Assembly (NCBI RefSeq): GCF_036347135.1
Contig: NZ_CP108938.1
Span: 10,478,001-10,542,000, forward strand
Direction of reading: 5' to 3'
Source of the DNA: Streptomyces sp. NBC_00775
GTDB taxonomy: Bacteria > Actinomycetota > Actinomycetes > Streptomycetales > Streptomycetaceae
Length of the DNA stretch: 64,000 nucleotides
The position numbers and the translations under genes are program-made. The notes beneath the pieces were generated by a model that was not told where the DNA came from, did not search any database, and saw only the letters and a list, made by a program, of their open reading frames with translations. Of the stretch, positions 1-11,759 are shown piece after piece (positions within the stretch are counted from its first letter, which is position 1; each line of letters opens with the position of its first letter).

Positions 1-903
1 GTGCGGCTGTCCGCCCGCGAACTCGACGGTCCCTACCGGGCCATGCGGCTGACCGCCGTCGTCGAGAACACCAGCGACTGGACACCGCCCGAGGGCCGCG
101 GCGCCGACCGGGACACGGCGCTGCCGCGCTCGCTGGTGGCCACCCATCTCCTCATGGCCCTCAGCGCCGGATCGTTCCTGTCGATGACCGATCCCCCCGA
201 GTGGGCGAAGGGCGCGGTCGCCGCATGCCGCAACCTGCACACCTGGCCCGTACTCGCCGGCGAACCCGGCCGCGCCGACCTCGTGCTGTCCTCACCGATC
301 ATCCTGGAGGACCATCCGGCCATCGCGCCGGAGAGCCCCGGCGCGCTCTACGACGCCACCGAGATCGACGAGATCCTCGCGCTGCGCACCGCGGCCCTCA
401 CCGACGAGGAGAAACGCGAGGCCCGGGGCACCGATGAGCGGGCGGCCGCCGTGATCGAGCTGGCGGACTCGATGCCCGCCGAGGTGCTGGAGCGTCTGCA
501 CGGGGCGGTGCGCAGTCTGCGCGAGGTGACCGGCCCGGGCCCCGCCGCCCCGGACGGCGGCTTCCCCGACGAGTATGGGGTGCAGCGGCCGGACACCCCC
601 TGGTGGGACCCCGCGAGCGAGGCGGGCTTCGACCCGGCGCAGGACCGTGTGGTCGTGGACGGCCGGTCGGTGGGCAAGGGCAGCCGCGTCGAGTTGCACC
701 CGGGCCTGCGGCGCACCGACGCCCAGGACATCTTCCTGCGGGGCCGCACCGCGAAGGTCGAGGCGGTGCTGCACGACGTCGACGGCGGCGTGCACCTGGC
801 GGTCACGGTCGAGGGCGACCCGGGCGCAGACATCCGCCGCGAGCAGGGACGGTTCCTGTACTTCCAGCCCGACGAGGTCACACCGCTGGAGGACGACGTA
901 TGA
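1..903 (+). CDS. Hydrogenase-locus associated protein, probably 5'-partial
   Basis: The reading frame is open from the first base of the window, so the GTG at position 1 may not be the true start and the gene may begin upstream. About 300 residues are visible, rich in Asp, Glu and Arg, with no membrane segment or signal peptide. The last ~85 residues look like a compact beta-rich domain (VVVDGRSVGKGSRVEL onward). The stop overlaps the start of the hydrogenase maturation protease by four bases (ATGA), so the two are translationally coupled and the protein very likely belongs to the [NiFe]-hydrogenase system. I do not recognise a named family; a role in hydrogenase assembly is inferred from position only. 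Confidence 0.7.
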   Translation: MRLSARELDGPYRAMRLTAVVENTSDWTPPEGRGADRDTALPRSLVATHLLMALSAGSFLSMTDPPEWAKGAVAACRNLHTWPVLAGEPGRADLVLSSPIILEDHPAIAPESPGALYDATEIDEILALRTAALTDEEKREARGTDERAAAVIELADSMPAEVLERLHGAVRSLREVTGPGPAAPDGGFPDEYGVQRPDTPWWDPASEAGFDPAQDRVVVDGRSVGKGSRVELHPGLRRTDAQDIFLRGRTAKVEAVLHDVDGGVHLAVTVEGDPGADIRREQGRFLYFQPDEVTPLEDDV

Positions 904-1451
904 ACCTTCCCGCACAGGCAGGTCCAAGGACTCTCGTGGCGGGCATCGGCAACATCTTCCTCGGAGACGACGGCTTCGGCGTGGAGACCGCACGCCGGCT
1001 CACCGAGCGCGACCTGCCCGGACACATCGAGGTCGTGGACATCGGGGTGCGTGGGGTGCACCTGGCTTATCAGCTCCTGGACGGCTACGACACGCTCGTC
1101 CTCGTGGACGCCACGGCACGCGGCGGAGCCCCCGGCACGCTGTATGTGATCGAACACGACGTCGGCGGCGGGAGCCCTGTGCCCGGCACCCCCGCGTTGG
1201 ACGGCCACCGGATGACCCCCGACGCCGTCCTGGCGCTACTGGGCACCCTCTGTGCCGGGACCGGCGGCGAGCCACCACGCCGCGTCCTGGTCGTCGGATG
1301 CGAACCGGCCACGGTGGACGAGGGCATCGGTCTCAGTGCGCCGGTGTCCGACGCCGTACCGGAGGCCGTCCGGCTGATCGAAGAGCTGCTGCGGAACGGT
1401 GAGCCGGGAGAGTCCGCGCCGCGGGCCACGGCCGGGGGGATCTCGACATGA
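900..1451 (+). CDS. [NiFe]-hydrogenase maturation protease (HyaD/HupD/HoxM family)
   Basis: Endopeptidase of about 183 residues that removes the C-terminal tail of the hydrogenase large subunit once nickel has been inserted. The family N-terminus is clear: VAGIGNIFLGDDGFG carries the conserved GxGN and the Glu/Asp metal-binding position, followed by the conserved Asp of the EVVDIG segment and VDA. A short Gly/Ala-rich tail follows the family core. The ATG overlaps the upstream stop (ATGA), and the stop lies just before a tiny gene. The large-subunit substrate is not in the window and is expected upstream. Which protease subgroup it belongs to cannot be read from the sequence alone. Confidence 0.93.
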   Translation: MNLPAQAGPRTLVAGIGNIFLGDDGFGVETARRLTERDLPGHIEVVDIGVRGVHLAYQLLDGYDTLVLVDATARGGAPGTLYVIEHDVGGGSPVPGTPALDGHRMTPDAVLALLGTLCAGTGGEPPRRVLVVGCEPATVDEGIGLSAPVSDAVPEAVRLIEELLRNGEPGESAPRATAGGIST

Positions 1452-1462
1452 GGAGAGACGGG

Positions 1463-1567
1463 ATGAAGAAGATCGTCATCGGCGGAGCGGCCCTTGCCGT
1501 CATGGTCGCCGTCTTCGCCGAGGTGCTTCCCGACCTCAGGCGCTACCTGCGGATCCGACGGATGTGA
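1463..1567 (+). CDS. Very small membrane protein (DUF6893-like)
   Basis: A 34-residue frame: Met-Lys-Lys start, then one hydrophobic segment (IVIGGAALAVMVAVFAEVL) and a basic tail ending RRYLRIRRM. AGGAGA lies six bases upstream of the ATG at 1463, which decides the start; an in-frame ATG at 1448 would add five residues but overlaps the protease stop. The pattern matches the tiny DUF6893-type proteins I associate with streptomycete gene clusters, though I cannot run a search. It sits between the protease and hypA. Function is unknown; a single-pass peptide with positively charged cytoplasmic end is what the sequence shows. Confidence 0.65.
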   Translation: MKKIVIGGAALAVMVAVFAEVLPDLRRYLRIRRM

Positions 1568-1711
1568 ACCGTGGGCGCCACCGGTGTGCCGTGCGGTTTG
1601 CGTCGAACGGCGTACCTGTCGGCCGGTGACGGCGTGCCGGTCCGTGCGACCCGGGTGTGCGCGCCTCTAATGAAGGCCGACCGGAGACAGGCCGCGGAAG
1701 GACGGAGACCC

Positions 1712-2107
1712 ATGCACGAGATGTCCGTCGCGCTGGCCGTCGTCGACCAGGTGGCAGAGGCCGCCGCGCGGGCCGGTGACGTCTCGGCGGTGCGATCGGT
1801 ACGGCTCCAGGTGGGCGAACTGGCCGGCGTCGTACCCGATGCGCTCGCCTTCTCCTTCGAACTGGCCTGCGCCGGAACCCTGCTGGAAGGCGCCGAACTG
1901 GTTACCGAAGCGGTGCCGGGGCGGGCCCGCTGCACGCCCTGTGCGCACGAATGGGCCGTCGGCATGCCGCCCCGGCTGACCTGCCCCGTGTGCGGCGGGA
2001 CGCGTACCGAGCTGCTCGCGGGCCGGGAACTGCAGATCGTCGACGTGCACTGGGAGGACGGCCCCACGCACGTGCCCACCCGCGAACCGATCTCCGAGGA
2101 GCGCTGA
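1712..2107 (+). CDS. hypA: Hydrogenase nickel-insertion protein HypA
   Basis: A 131-residue nickel metallochaperone that works with HypB to load Ni into the hydrogenase large subunit. It starts with Met-His-Glu, whose N-terminus and His2 form the nickel site in HypA. The C-terminal half has the zinc-binding pairs CTPC and CPVC. The length is slightly above the usual ~115 because of a C-terminal extension. The frame stays open upstream to 1571, but only the ATG at 1712 gives the conserved MHE start. The gap to hypB is three bases. Confidence 0.96.
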   Translation: MHEMSVALAVVDQVAEAAARAGDVSAVRSVRLQVGELAGVVPDALAFSFELACAGTLLEGAELVTEAVPGRARCTPCAHEWAVGMPPRLTCPVCGGTRTELLAGRELQIVDVHWEDGPTHVPTREPISEER

Positions 2108-2110
2108 ACC

Positions 2111-2862
2111 ATGTGTCGTGTCGTCGACCTGCGCCAGGCCGTACTCGCGAAGAACGACGCGAGCGCCCACGAACTGCGTGCACACCTCGCGGCCCGAGGC
2201 ACCGCGGTCGTCAACCTGCTGTCCAGTCCGGGCAGCGGCAAGACCGCGCTGCTGGAGCGCGAACTGCTGCGGGCACGAGAGCGGTCCGTTCCTGTCGCCG
2301 CGCTGACCGCCGATCTCGCCACCGAGAACGACGCGGCGCGCCTGGCGCGTTCGGGCGTCCCGGTCAAACAGGTGCTCACCGACGGACTGTGCCATCTGGA
2401 AGCGGGGATGCTCGCCGGGCACCTGGACGGGTGGCTGCCCGACGACACCCGGCTGCTGTTCGTGGAGAACGTCGGCAACCTGGTCTGCCCGGCCTCCTAC
2501 GACCTGGGGGAGACGCTGAGGGTCACCCTCGCCTCCGTGACGGAGGGCGAGGACAAGCCGCTCAAGTACCCCACCGCCTTCGGCCTCGCCCACCTGATCG
2601 TGGTCACCAAGACCGACATCGCGGAGGCCGTCGAGTTCGACGAGGCCGCGTTCCGCGCGAATGTGGAACAGGTCAACCCGGGAGTCGAAGTGGTCCTGAC
2701 CTCGGCACGCCGGGGGCAGGGAGTCGGCGCGCTGCTCGACAGGGCGCTGGCGGCCGCGGACGGCGCACCCGTCCACTCGCCGGTCATGGCCCGGCTGCCC
2801 CATCACCACGGTCACACCCACGCGCACACGGAGGCCACCGGCACCATGGCCCACACCCACTC

Positions 2863-2866
<4 letters not shown>
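2111..2866 (+). CDS. hypB: Hydrogenase nickel-incorporation GTPase HypB
   Basis: A 251-residue SIMIBI-class GTPase that drives nickel delivery with HypA. Visible motifs are the P-loop SSPGSGKT (residues ~38-45), the Walker B/switch segment [13 protein letters not shown], and the guanine-recognition TKTD. Unlike many HypB proteins, the histidine-rich stretch is at the C-terminus ([15 protein letters not shown], then MAHTHS), not the N-terminus; it probably stores or binds nickel. The start follows hypA by three bases and the stop overlaps the hypF start (GTGA). Confidence 0.96.
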
Positions 2867-5247
<2,381 letters not shown>

Positions 5248-5278
5248 GCAACGCGCGACCCACAGCGAGGAGAGGCTC

Positions 5279-5581
5279 ATGTGCCTGGCGGTACCCGGCA
5301 AAGTGCTGGACATCGAGGAACGGGACGGCACCCGGATGGCCACCGTCGACTTCGGCGGCGTGGTCAAGGAGGTGTGCCTGGAGTACCTGCCCGACCTTGA
5401 GGTCGGCGAGTACGCCATCGTCCACGTCGGGTTCGCCCTGCAACGGCTGGACGAGGAGTCGGCGCGGCAGACCCTCGAACTCTTCGCCGAACTCGGCATG
5501 CTGCAGGAGGAGTTCGGCGACCCCTGGGAGACGGCGGCGGCAGAGGCGGGCGTGGACCCGGTGGAAGAGGTGCGCAAGTAG
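5279..5581 (+). CDS. hypC: Hydrogenase assembly chaperone HypC
   Basis: A 100-residue chaperone that binds HypD and the hydrogenase large-subunit precursor while the Fe(CN)2CO group is built. The start is diagnostic: Met-Cys-Leu-Ala-Val-Pro-Gly, in which Cys2 is the iron and partner ligand. GAGGAGAGG lies just upstream of the ATG. The stop overlaps the hypD start by one base, as expected for partners made together. Confidence 0.96.
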   Translation: MCLAVPGKVLDIEERDGTRMATVDFGGVVKEVCLEYLPDLEVGEYAIVHVGFALQRLDEESARQTLELFAELGMLQEEFGDPWETAAAEAGVDPVEEVRK

Positions 5582-6708
5582 TGAAGTACATCGACGAGTT
5601 CCAGGACCCGGAGCTGGCACGGCGGCTCCTCGACGACATCCACGCCACGGTGACCAGGCCGTGGGCCCTGATGGAGGTGTGTGGAGGGCAGACGCACAGC
5701 ATCATCCGCCACGGCATCGACCAACTCCTTCCGGACGAGGTCGAGTTGATCCACGGGCCTGGCTGCCCGGTATGCGTCACCCCGCTGGAGGTCATCGACA
5801 AGGCTCTGGAGATCGCGTCCCGACCGGGGGTGATCTTCTGTTCCTTCGGTGACATGCTGCGCGTGCCGGGTACCGGACGGGACCTGTTCCAGGTCCGCGG
5901 GGAAGGCGGCGACGTGCGCGTCGTCTACTCGCCACTCGACGCGCTGCGGATCGCCCAGCAGAACCCGGACCGCGAGGTGGTGTTCTTCGGCATCGGCTTC
6001 GAGACGACCGCGCCCCCCAACGCCATGACGGTCCACCAGGCCCGGAAGCTCGGCATCCCGAACTTCAGCATGTTGGTGTCCCACGTCCGCGTACCTCCGG
6101 CCATCGAGGCGATCATGTCGTCGCCGAGCTGCCGTGTGCAGGGCTTCCTCGCGGCCGGGCACGTCTGCAGCGTGATGGGCATGGGGGAGTACCCGGAACT
6201 GGCGGAACGCTTCCGTGTCCCGATCGTCGTGACGGGCTTCGAGCCACTGGACATCCTCGAAGGCGTGCGCCGGGCCGTCCGCCAGCTGGAACGCGGTGAG
6301 CACACCGTCGACAACGCCTACGCCCGTGCCGTCCGCCCGGAGGGCAACCCGGCCGCCCGGGCCATGCTGGAGGACGTCTTCGAAGTCACCGACCGCGCCT
6401 GGCGCGGCATCGGGGTGATCCCCGACAGCGGCTGGCGGCTGTCGTCGAAGTACCGCGACCACGACGCCGAGCACCGCTTCTCGGTCGGCGGAATCCAGAC
6501 GGCCGAACCCGCCGAGTGCCGCAGCGGAGAGGTCCTGCAGGGACTGCTCAAGCCGCACGAGTGCGAGGCCTTCGGCACCCTGTGCACCCCCCGCACCCCC
6601 CTGGGAGCCACCATGGTCTCCAGCGAGGGCGCCTGCGCGGCGTACTACCTCTACCGGCGTCTGGACCTGCCCGCCACCAAGGCCCGGGAGGCGACCCCCG
6701 TTGTCTGA
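5581..6708 (+). CDS. hypD: Hydrogenase formation protein HypD
   Basis: A 375-residue iron-sulfur scaffold on which CN and CO are attached to iron. Recognisable signatures are EVCGGQTHS, the [11 protein letters not shown] thiol motif, [22 protein letters not shown], and later cysteines near the C-terminus ([20 protein letters not shown]) that would bind the [4Fe-4S] cluster. The start is a GTG immediately after the hypC stop. The 3' end overlaps hypE by eight bases. Confidence 0.96.
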   Translation: MKYIDEFQDPELARRLLDDIHATVTRPWALMEVCGGQTHSIIRHGIDQLLPDEVELIHGPGCPVCVTPLEVIDKALEIASRPGVIFCSFGDMLRVPGTGRDLFQVRGEGGDVRVVYSPLDALRIAQQNPDREVVFFGIGFETTAPPNAMTVHQARKLGIPNFSMLVSHVRVPPAIEAIMSSPSCRVQGFLAAGHVCSVMGMGEYPELAERFRVPIVVTGFEPLDILEGVRRAVRQLERGEHTVDNAYARAVRPEGNPAARAMLEDVFEVTDRAWRGIGVIPDSGWRLSSKYRDHDAEHRFSVGGIQTAEPAECRSGEVLQGLLKPHECEAFGTLCTPRTPLGATMVSSEGACAAYYLYRRLDLPATKAREATPVV

Positions 6709-7780
6709 CACCACCGATCTCCCCGCCCCCGCCCTGGACATCGAGGCGTGGACGTGTCCGGCACCGGTACGCGACCTGCCCCGCGTCGTCATGGGCCACG
6801 GCGGCGGTGGAGCCCTTTCCGCCGAACTGGTCCAGCAGATCTTCGCCCCCGCCTTCGGGGGCGAGGTGCTCGCCCAGATGGGTGATGCCGCCGTCTTCTC
6901 CCTGGGCGGTGCCCGGCTGGCGTTCTCCACCGACTCCTACGTGGTGCGGCCGCTGTTCTTCCCCGGCGGCAGCATCGGTGACCTGGCGGTCAACGGCACC
7001 GTCAACGACCTCGCCATGAGCGGCGCCCGCGCCGCCTACCTCTCCTGCGGATTCATCCTGGAGGAGGGCGTCGAGCTGGACGTGGTCACGCGGGTGTCGA
7101 AGGCGCTGGGCGCGGCCGCGCGCACCGCCGGTGTGGAGGTGGCCACCGGTGACACCAAGGTGGTGGAGGCCGGCCACGGCGACGGGATCTACATCAACAC
7201 CGCGGGCATCGGTCTCGTCCCGGCGGGTGTCGATCTGCGTCCTCAGCGGGTCGTCCCCGGCGACGTCGTGATCGTCAGCGGCGCCATCGGTGTCCACGGG
7301 GTGGCGGTCATGAGCGTGCGCGAAGGCCTGGAATTCGGAGTGGAGATCAAGAGCGACTGCGCGGCGCTCGGCGGCCTGGTCGACGCCATGCTCGCCGTCA
7401 CCCCGGATCTGCACGTACTGCGCGATCCCACCCGTGGCGGCCTGGCGGCCACGCTCAACGAGATCGCGGAGGCCTCCGGCGCAGGGGTGGTCATCCGGGA
7501 ACGCGACGTCCCGGTCCCGCCGACCGTGGCCAATGCCTGCGCCATTCTCGGACTGGACCCCATGTACATCGCCAATGAGGGCAAGTTGGTGGCCTTCGTC
7601 CCGCGCGAGCACGCCGACGCCGTCCTCGAGGCGATGCGAGCCCATCCTCTGGGCGCGGATTCCGTGATCATCGGTGAGGCCGTCGAGGCACATCCCGGCA
7701 TGGTCGTGGCCCGCACCGGCCTGGGGGGAACGCGGGTGGTCGATCTGCCGATCGGGGAGCAACTGCCGCGGATCTGCTGA
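6701..7780 (+). CDS. hypE: Carbamoyl dehydratase HypE
   Basis: A 359-residue PurM-like ATPase that dehydrates the carbamoyl group on its own C-terminal cysteine to thiocyanate. The C-terminus is exactly Pro-Arg-Ile-Cys, the family acceptor tail, so the protein is intact. GHGGGG near the N-terminus, FSTDSYVV and [12 protein letters not shown] are the ATP-binding family motifs. The start is a TTG inside the hypD 3' end; no other start gives a family-like length. It is the last gene of the hyp operon and is followed by a hairpin. Confidence 0.96.
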   Translation: MSDTTDLPAPALDIEAWTCPAPVRDLPRVVMGHGGGGALSAELVQQIFAPAFGGEVLAQMGDAAVFSLGGARLAFSTDSYVVRPLFFPGGSIGDLAVNGTVNDLAMSGARAAYLSCGFILEEGVELDVVTRVSKALGAAARTAGVEVATGDTKVVEAGHGDGIYINTAGIGLVPAGVDLRPQRVVPGDVVIVSGAIGVHGVAVMSVREGLEFGVEIKSDCAALGGLVDAMLAVTPDLHVLRDPTRGGLAATLNEIAEASGAGVVIRERDVPVPPTVANACAILGLDPMYIANEGKLVAFVPREHADAVLEAMRAHPLGADSVIIGEAVEAHPGMVVARTGLGGTRVVDLPIGEQLPRIC

Positions 7781-7807
7781 CAGGGGCGTCGCTCGTCGAG
7801 GAGTCGG

Positions 7808-7851
7808 CCGTCCAGGCGCCGGGACCGTCAACCCGGTCGGCGCCCGGACGG
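7808..7851 (+). terminator. Rho-independent-like hairpin after hypE
   Basis: A 14-pair stem with one mismatch: arm CCGTCCAGGCGCCG (7808-7821) pairs with CGGCGCCCGGACGG (7838-7851) around a 16-base loop. It lies 28 bases after the hypE stop, between convergent genes, and no U-tract follows, as is usual in Streptomyces. Confidence 0.7.
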
Positions 7852-8132
7852 CGGGTCCTGTGGGTCCACGCCGGTTGTGGCAGAAGCGTCCCTGGTGCCG
7901 CCCGGCCCCGGTGCCCAGGTGTCGGCGCACGCGGGGAAGAGCTCTGACCGGGAAGGTTGGCCGCAGTCTGTGTTGTCCAGCGGTTTCAACGGCGGTGCGC
8001 GTCGGATGGCGGCGCAAGGTCAGAGATGCGTTCTGGGTTGAAATGGCCGACCGGCGGCGTCCGCGCAAGGGAGGACGAGGCAGGATCTGACTCGGTGAAC
8101 CGGTCCATGAGGGATTGTCGGCCCACTCCGTG
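7852..8132. other. Intergenic gap between hyp operon and metallophosphoesterase gene
   Basis: Between the convergent hypE and phosphoesterase genes. I see no family-like reading frame, tRNA or repeat here; short open frames lack coding features. Confidence 0.5.
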
Positions 8133-9353
8133 CTATCGCGTGGGAGGCCGCTGCGGGGAGCGGAGCACAAGCAGGGTGATCTCGCTGGGGGCGAAGACGC
8201 GGAACGGCGGGCCCCAGAAGCCGGTGCCGCGGCTGGTGTAGAGGAGGGTGCGGGGGCCGTGGTGGCTGAGGCCGGCGAGGGCGGGCTGGTCGATGCGGAC
8301 CAGGTGGTGGAAGGGCCAGATCTGGCCGCCGTGGGTGTGGCCGGAGAGCTGGAGGTCGATGCCGCCTGCTGCCGCCCGGTCGATGAACTTGGGCTGGTGG
8401 GCCAAGAGCAGGACGGGTAGGTCGGGGTCGGCGCCGTTCAACGCTCCGGCAAGGTGGGCGCGGTGGCCTGCCAGGCCGGAGGACTCAGCGGTGACGTCAT
8501 CCACGCCGGCGACCACGAGGGTGTCGCCTCCGCGTTCGAGCAGCAGATGGCGGTTGCGCAGCGGCTCCCAGCCCAGCTCGTCCATCAGGTCGACCCAGCC
8601 CTGGGCCTCGCTGTAGTACTCGTGGTTGCCGGTGACGTAGACACGGGCCCGGGTGGCCCGCACGGTTCCGAGTGGGGCGGCCTGGGCGCGGCGGCGTTCG
8701 GCCGTGCCGTCCGCGATGTCACCGGTGTGGCAGACCAGGTCGGCTTCCAGGGTGTTCACCCTCTCGCATACCTGTGCCGACCAGCGAGTGCGATCGAGGG
8801 GACCGTAGTGGGTGTCGGTGATGAGGACGACGCGGATGCCGTCCAACCCGGCACCCAGCCGTGGGAGTTGCACGTCGAGTCGGCGCACGCGTGGCACGCG
8901 GCGGGCCTCGGCGTACCCCCAGGCGAGCAGCACGGCGGCTACGCCGAGGACCGCCCAAGTGACGATCCGGGCCCGGTTCTGACCGTCGCCTACGCCGGCC
9001 ACGGTCAGGGCGAGGCGCAGCAGGACGCCGAGCAGGACGGACCAAGTGAACAGTACCCAGCTGACTCCAAGCAGGGTGTCACCGACGATCGCCGCCCAGT
9101 CCTGCTGCCGCCGGCCGTGGCCGCGCACCATCGCGAGCGGCATACCGACGAGGCCGAGGGCGAACAGGGCGGTGCCGGCGAGCGTGACGGGCAGCGGCCA
9201 GTGCTGGCCGCTGTGCAGGAGCACCCAGCAGGGCACGGCCCACAGCAGGACGGGGGCGATCAGGGGGAGGTAGCGCATCAGGCGGAGCAGTCGGCTCTGC
9301 CGCGGCGCTTGCGCTTCACTGTCGGCGGGTCGGGTGTCGCTGGTGTCGGTCAC
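8133..9353 (-). CDS. Membrane-anchored calcineurin-like metallophosphoesterase
   Basis: About 406 residues. The N-terminal third has four hydrophobic segments (roughly residues 29-46, 53-75, 88-112 and 126-142), then a soluble catalytic domain with every block of the family: DTHYGP (DxH), GDIADG (GDxxD), GNHEYY (GNHE), LLLAHQP (His) and SGHTHGGQ (GHxH), binding two metal ions. The layout resembles YkuE-type phosphoesterases of unknown physiological substrate. The GTG at 9353 (VTDTSD) is preferred; a further upstream in-frame start would add 12 residues. Monocistronic and convergent with hypE. Confidence 0.88.
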   Translation of the reverse strand: MTDTSDTRPADSEAQAPRQSRLLRLMRYLPLIAPVLLWAVPCWVLLHSGQHWPLPVTLAGTALFALGLVGMPLAMVRGHGRRQQDWAAIVGDTLLGVSWVLFTWSVLLGVLLRLALTVAGVGDGQNRARIVTWAVLGVAAVLLAWGYAEARRVPRVRRLDVQLPRLGAGLDGIRVVLITDTHYGPLDRTRWSAQVCERVNTLEADLVCHTGDIADGTAERRRAQAAPLGTVRATRARVYVTGNHEYYSEAQGWVDLMDELGWEPLRNRHLLLERGGDTLVVAGVDDVTAESSGLAGHRAHLAGALNGADPDLPVLLLAHQPKFIDRAAAGGIDLQLSGHTHGGQIWPFHHLVRIDQPALAGLSHHGPRTLLYTSRGTGFWGPPFRVFAPSEITLLVLRSPQRPPTR

Positions 9354-9480
9354 GCTTCCCCTCACAAACCAGGCTGCCGTCCCGCGCACTGTATCCGGTC
9401 GCCCTCGGGCCGGCCGGACCGGCGTTCATGGCCGCGGCCCCTTGGGCAGAACGCACGACGCCGACCACTACGGCCGCTAC

Positions 9481-9690
9481 CAGGATTCATTCGTAGTGCT
9501 CCGGCCTTCAGGCCGGGGGTGGAGCGGCTCACACCGGCCAGTTTCTGCTGTTCGATGTACTGCTTGACCACCGAGAGTGGGGCGCCGCCGCCGACGGACC
9601 CGGCGAAGCAGGACCCGGACGACCACAGCTTGCTGGCGCGCCAGTAGTGCCGTACCAGGTTGAGGGCCGTTCGCCAGGTGCTATGTGACC
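9481..9690 (-). mobile_element. IS200/IS605-family remnant (tnpA 3' end plus end hairpin)
   Basis: Reading leftward from ~9680 there is an in-frame segment ending ...WSSGSCFAGSVGGGAPLS then VVKQYIEQQ. This is the typical C-terminus of Y1 HUH transposases of the IS200/IS605 family (compare the usual S-C-G-G-A-P-L-S and the Q-Y-I-E-Q-Q end). The catalytic N-terminal part with the HUH motif and Tyr is absent. Directly beyond it lies the perfect hairpin CCGGCC-TTCA-GGCCGG (9501-9516), like the subterminal hairpins that mark the ends of these elements. No tnpB is visible. The element is therefore a dead fragment. Confidence 0.7.
9501..9516. repeat. Perfect 6-bp-stem hairpin, probable IS200/IS605 end structure
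   Basis: CCGGCC-TTCA-GGCCGG. It sits beside the transposase remnant and could be the recognition hairpin once used by the transposase. It could also act as a weak terminator. Confidence 0.55.
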
Positions 9691-9714
9691 CACGGGAATG
9701 CGATTGACCTGCGC

Positions 9715-10329
9715 TCAGTCGAAGCGCAGGTCGGAGAGCTGCTTCTCGAACGAGGTGACGTCGTCTTCGGGTGCCGGATCGGCTGCCCTGGCGGCCAGGA
9801 GCATGGCCAACTCCCCACCTGCCCGCCGTATGCGTGCGGGCAGGCCCTGCGTGTATGCATCGCCGCCGGAGCCCCAGTCCTCGGACGCGGCGTAGACCGC
9901 CGTGGGGACGATGACGGCGCGCAGGTAGGCGAACAGCGGGCGCAGGGCGTGTTCCAGGACCAGCGAGTGGCGGGCTGTGCCCCCCGTTGCCGCGATCAGG
10001 ACCGGCTTGCCAGTGAGGGCCTCGGGATCGATCAGGTCGAAGAAGGACTTGAACAGCCCGCTGTACGAGGCGGTGAACACCGGAGTCACGGCGACCAGGC
10101 CGTCGGCGCCCGTGACCGATTCGATCACGGTGGCCAGCTGTGGTGCGGGGAAACCGGTCACGAGGTTGTTGGCGATGGCGACGGCCAGGGCCCGCAGCTC
10201 GATGACCTCGACCTCCACCTCGTGGCCCCGGTCGGCGAGCTCGTCGCGGACCGCATCGGTGAGCCGGTCGGCGAGCAGCCGCGTGGAGGACGGGACGCTC
10301 AGCCCCGCCGAGACGGCGACGAGCTTCAC
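9715..10329 (-). CDS. NADPH-dependent FMN reductase (CE1759-like)
   Basis: A 204-residue flavodoxin-fold reductase likely to supply reduced FMN to the adjoining monooxygenase. Seen: an N-terminal beta-strand plus phosphate-binding loop (KLVAVSAGLSVPSSTR), VTPVFTASYSGLFKSFFDLI in the middle, and GKPVLIAATGG, all typical of the NADPH-dependent FMN reductase family. The GTG start overlaps the monooxygenase stop by four bases (GTGA), so the two are co-translated. The pairing and lengths match the CE1758/CE1759 two-component systems common in actinobacteria, whose substrates are unknown to me. Confidence 0.88.
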   Translation of the reverse strand: MKLVAVSAGLSVPSSTRLLADRLTDAVRDELADRGHEVEVEVIELRALAVAIANNLVTGFPAPQLATVIESVTGADGLVAVTPVFTASYSGLFKSFFDLIDPEALTGKPVLIAATGGTARHSLVLEHALRPLFAYLRAVIVPTAVYAASEDWGSGGDAYTQGLPARIRRAGGELAMLLAARAADPAPEDDVTSFEKQLSDLRFD

Positions 10330-11423
10330 GCGGCGGTCACCTCCTCCGGTTCCGAGGAGGCGGCGAGCAGGGACTCGTGGGTGGGCGCCTCTGGCACCCC
10401 GGCCGCGCGCCCCTTGGCGAACTCCTCGCGCAGCACCGGCACGACCTCCTCGCCGAGCATGTCGAGCTGCTCCAGGACGATCTTGAGCGGCAGTCCGGCG
10501 TGGTCCATCAGGAACAGCTGCCGCTGGTAGTCGCCGGCGTACTCGCGGAAGCTCAGCGTCTTCTCGATGACCTGCTGCGGCGAGCCGACGGTCAGCGGGG
10601 TCTGGTCGGTGAAGTCCTCCAGGGACGGCCCGTGCCCGTACACCGGAGCGTTGTCGAAGTACGGCCGGAACTCGCGCACGGCGTCCTGGGAGTTGTGCCG
10701 CATGAACACCTGTCCGCCGAGGCCGACGATCGCCTGCTCGGCCGTGCCGTGCCCGTGGTGCGCGTACCGGCTCCGGTACAGCTCGACCATCCGCTTGGTG
10801 TGGTCGGCGGGCCAAAAAATATTGTTGTGGAAGAAGCCGTCGCCGTAATAGGCGGCCAGCTCGGCGATCTCGGGCGAGCGGATCGACCCGTGCCAGACGA
10901 ACGGCGGCACGCCGTCAAGCGGGCGGGGCGTGGACGTGAAGCCCTGCAGCGGCGTACGGAACTTGCCCTCCCAGTTCACGACGTCCTCGCGCCACAACCG
11001 GTGCAGTAGGGCGTAGTTCTCGATGACGAGGTTGATGCCCTCGCGAATGTCCTGCCCGAACCAGGGGTAGACCGGGCCGGTGTTGCCGCGGCCCATCATC
11101 AGATCCACCCGGCCGTCGGCCAGGTGCTGGAGCATCGCGAAGTCCTCGGCGATCTTCACCGGGTCGTTGGTGGTGATGAGGGTGGTGGAGGTGGACAGGA
11201 CCAGCTTCTCCGTCTTCGCGGCGATGTAGCCGAGCATCGTGGTCGGCGACGACGGCACGAACGGCGGGTTGTGGTGCTCGCCGGTCGCGAAGACGTCGAG
11301 CCCGACCTCCTCGGCCTTCTGCGCGATGGCGACCATCGCCTTGATGCGCTCACGCTCGGTCGGCGTACGGCCCGTGGTCGGGTCCGGGGTGACGTCGCCG
11401 ACGCTGAAGATCCCGAACTGCAA
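10326..11423 (-). CDS. Luciferase-like FMN-dependent monooxygenase (CE1758-like)
   Basis: A 365-residue TIM-barrel flavin monooxygenase. The family pattern is clear: FGIFSVGDVTPDP near the start, GLDVFATGEHH (the conserved EHH), LSTSTTLITTNDPVKIAED, and LMMGRGNTGPVYPWFG. The best start is a TTG at 11423 with GGAGG just upstream (minus-strand 11432-11428). Longer frames upstream lack family sequence. Its stop overlaps the start of the FMN reductase, which would deliver reduced FMN. The natural substrate cannot be predicted. Confidence 0.88.
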   Translation of the reverse strand: MQFGIFSVGDVTPDPTTGRTPTERERIKAMVAIAQKAEEVGLDVFATGEHHNPPFVPSSPTTMLGYIAAKTEKLVLSTSTTLITTNDPVKIAEDFAMLQHLADGRVDLMMGRGNTGPVYPWFGQDIREGINLVIENYALLHRLWREDVVNWEGKFRTPLQGFTSTPRPLDGVPPFVWHGSIRSPEIAELAAYYGDGFFHNNIFWPADHTKRMVELYRSRYAHHGHGTAEQAIVGLGGQVFMRHNSQDAVREFRPYFDNAPVYGHGPSLEDFTDQTPLTVGSPQQVIEKTLSFREYAGDYQRQLFLMDHAGLPLKIVLEQLDMLGEEVVPVLREEFAKGRAAGVPEAPTHESLLAASSEPEEVTAA

Positions 11424-11759
11424 GATTCCTCCAGTTATCAGGTAATTGAGTGGTTCTCGAACGGTAGGAGTCCACCGCATGGCTGGGATGACTGTGCGTG
11501 CACGGGAAGTGGTCCCACGGCGTTCTCCTCTCCTGCCCCGGTCATCCGAGCGGAGGTTTCCGAATCGCAAGCCGTGGCTTGCGACACAGAGAGGGCAGTG
11601 CTCGCAGAGGGGGTTGGCTCCCTCGCGGCGCGTCACGGCGCGGCGCGGCGCGTCACGGCCACGCCATGGCAATGGGCGCGGACGCGTCGACGGCCCGTTC
11701 GCCGACCTCGCCGCAGCGGCGGGCGGTCCGCGCCCTGCTCGCGCGGAGCTCCGTCAGCT

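Noticed and set aside
8133..9389. Longer start at 9389 for the metallophosphoesterase
   Set aside because: The extra 12 residues lack family likeness; the GTG at 9353 is adequate, although not proven.
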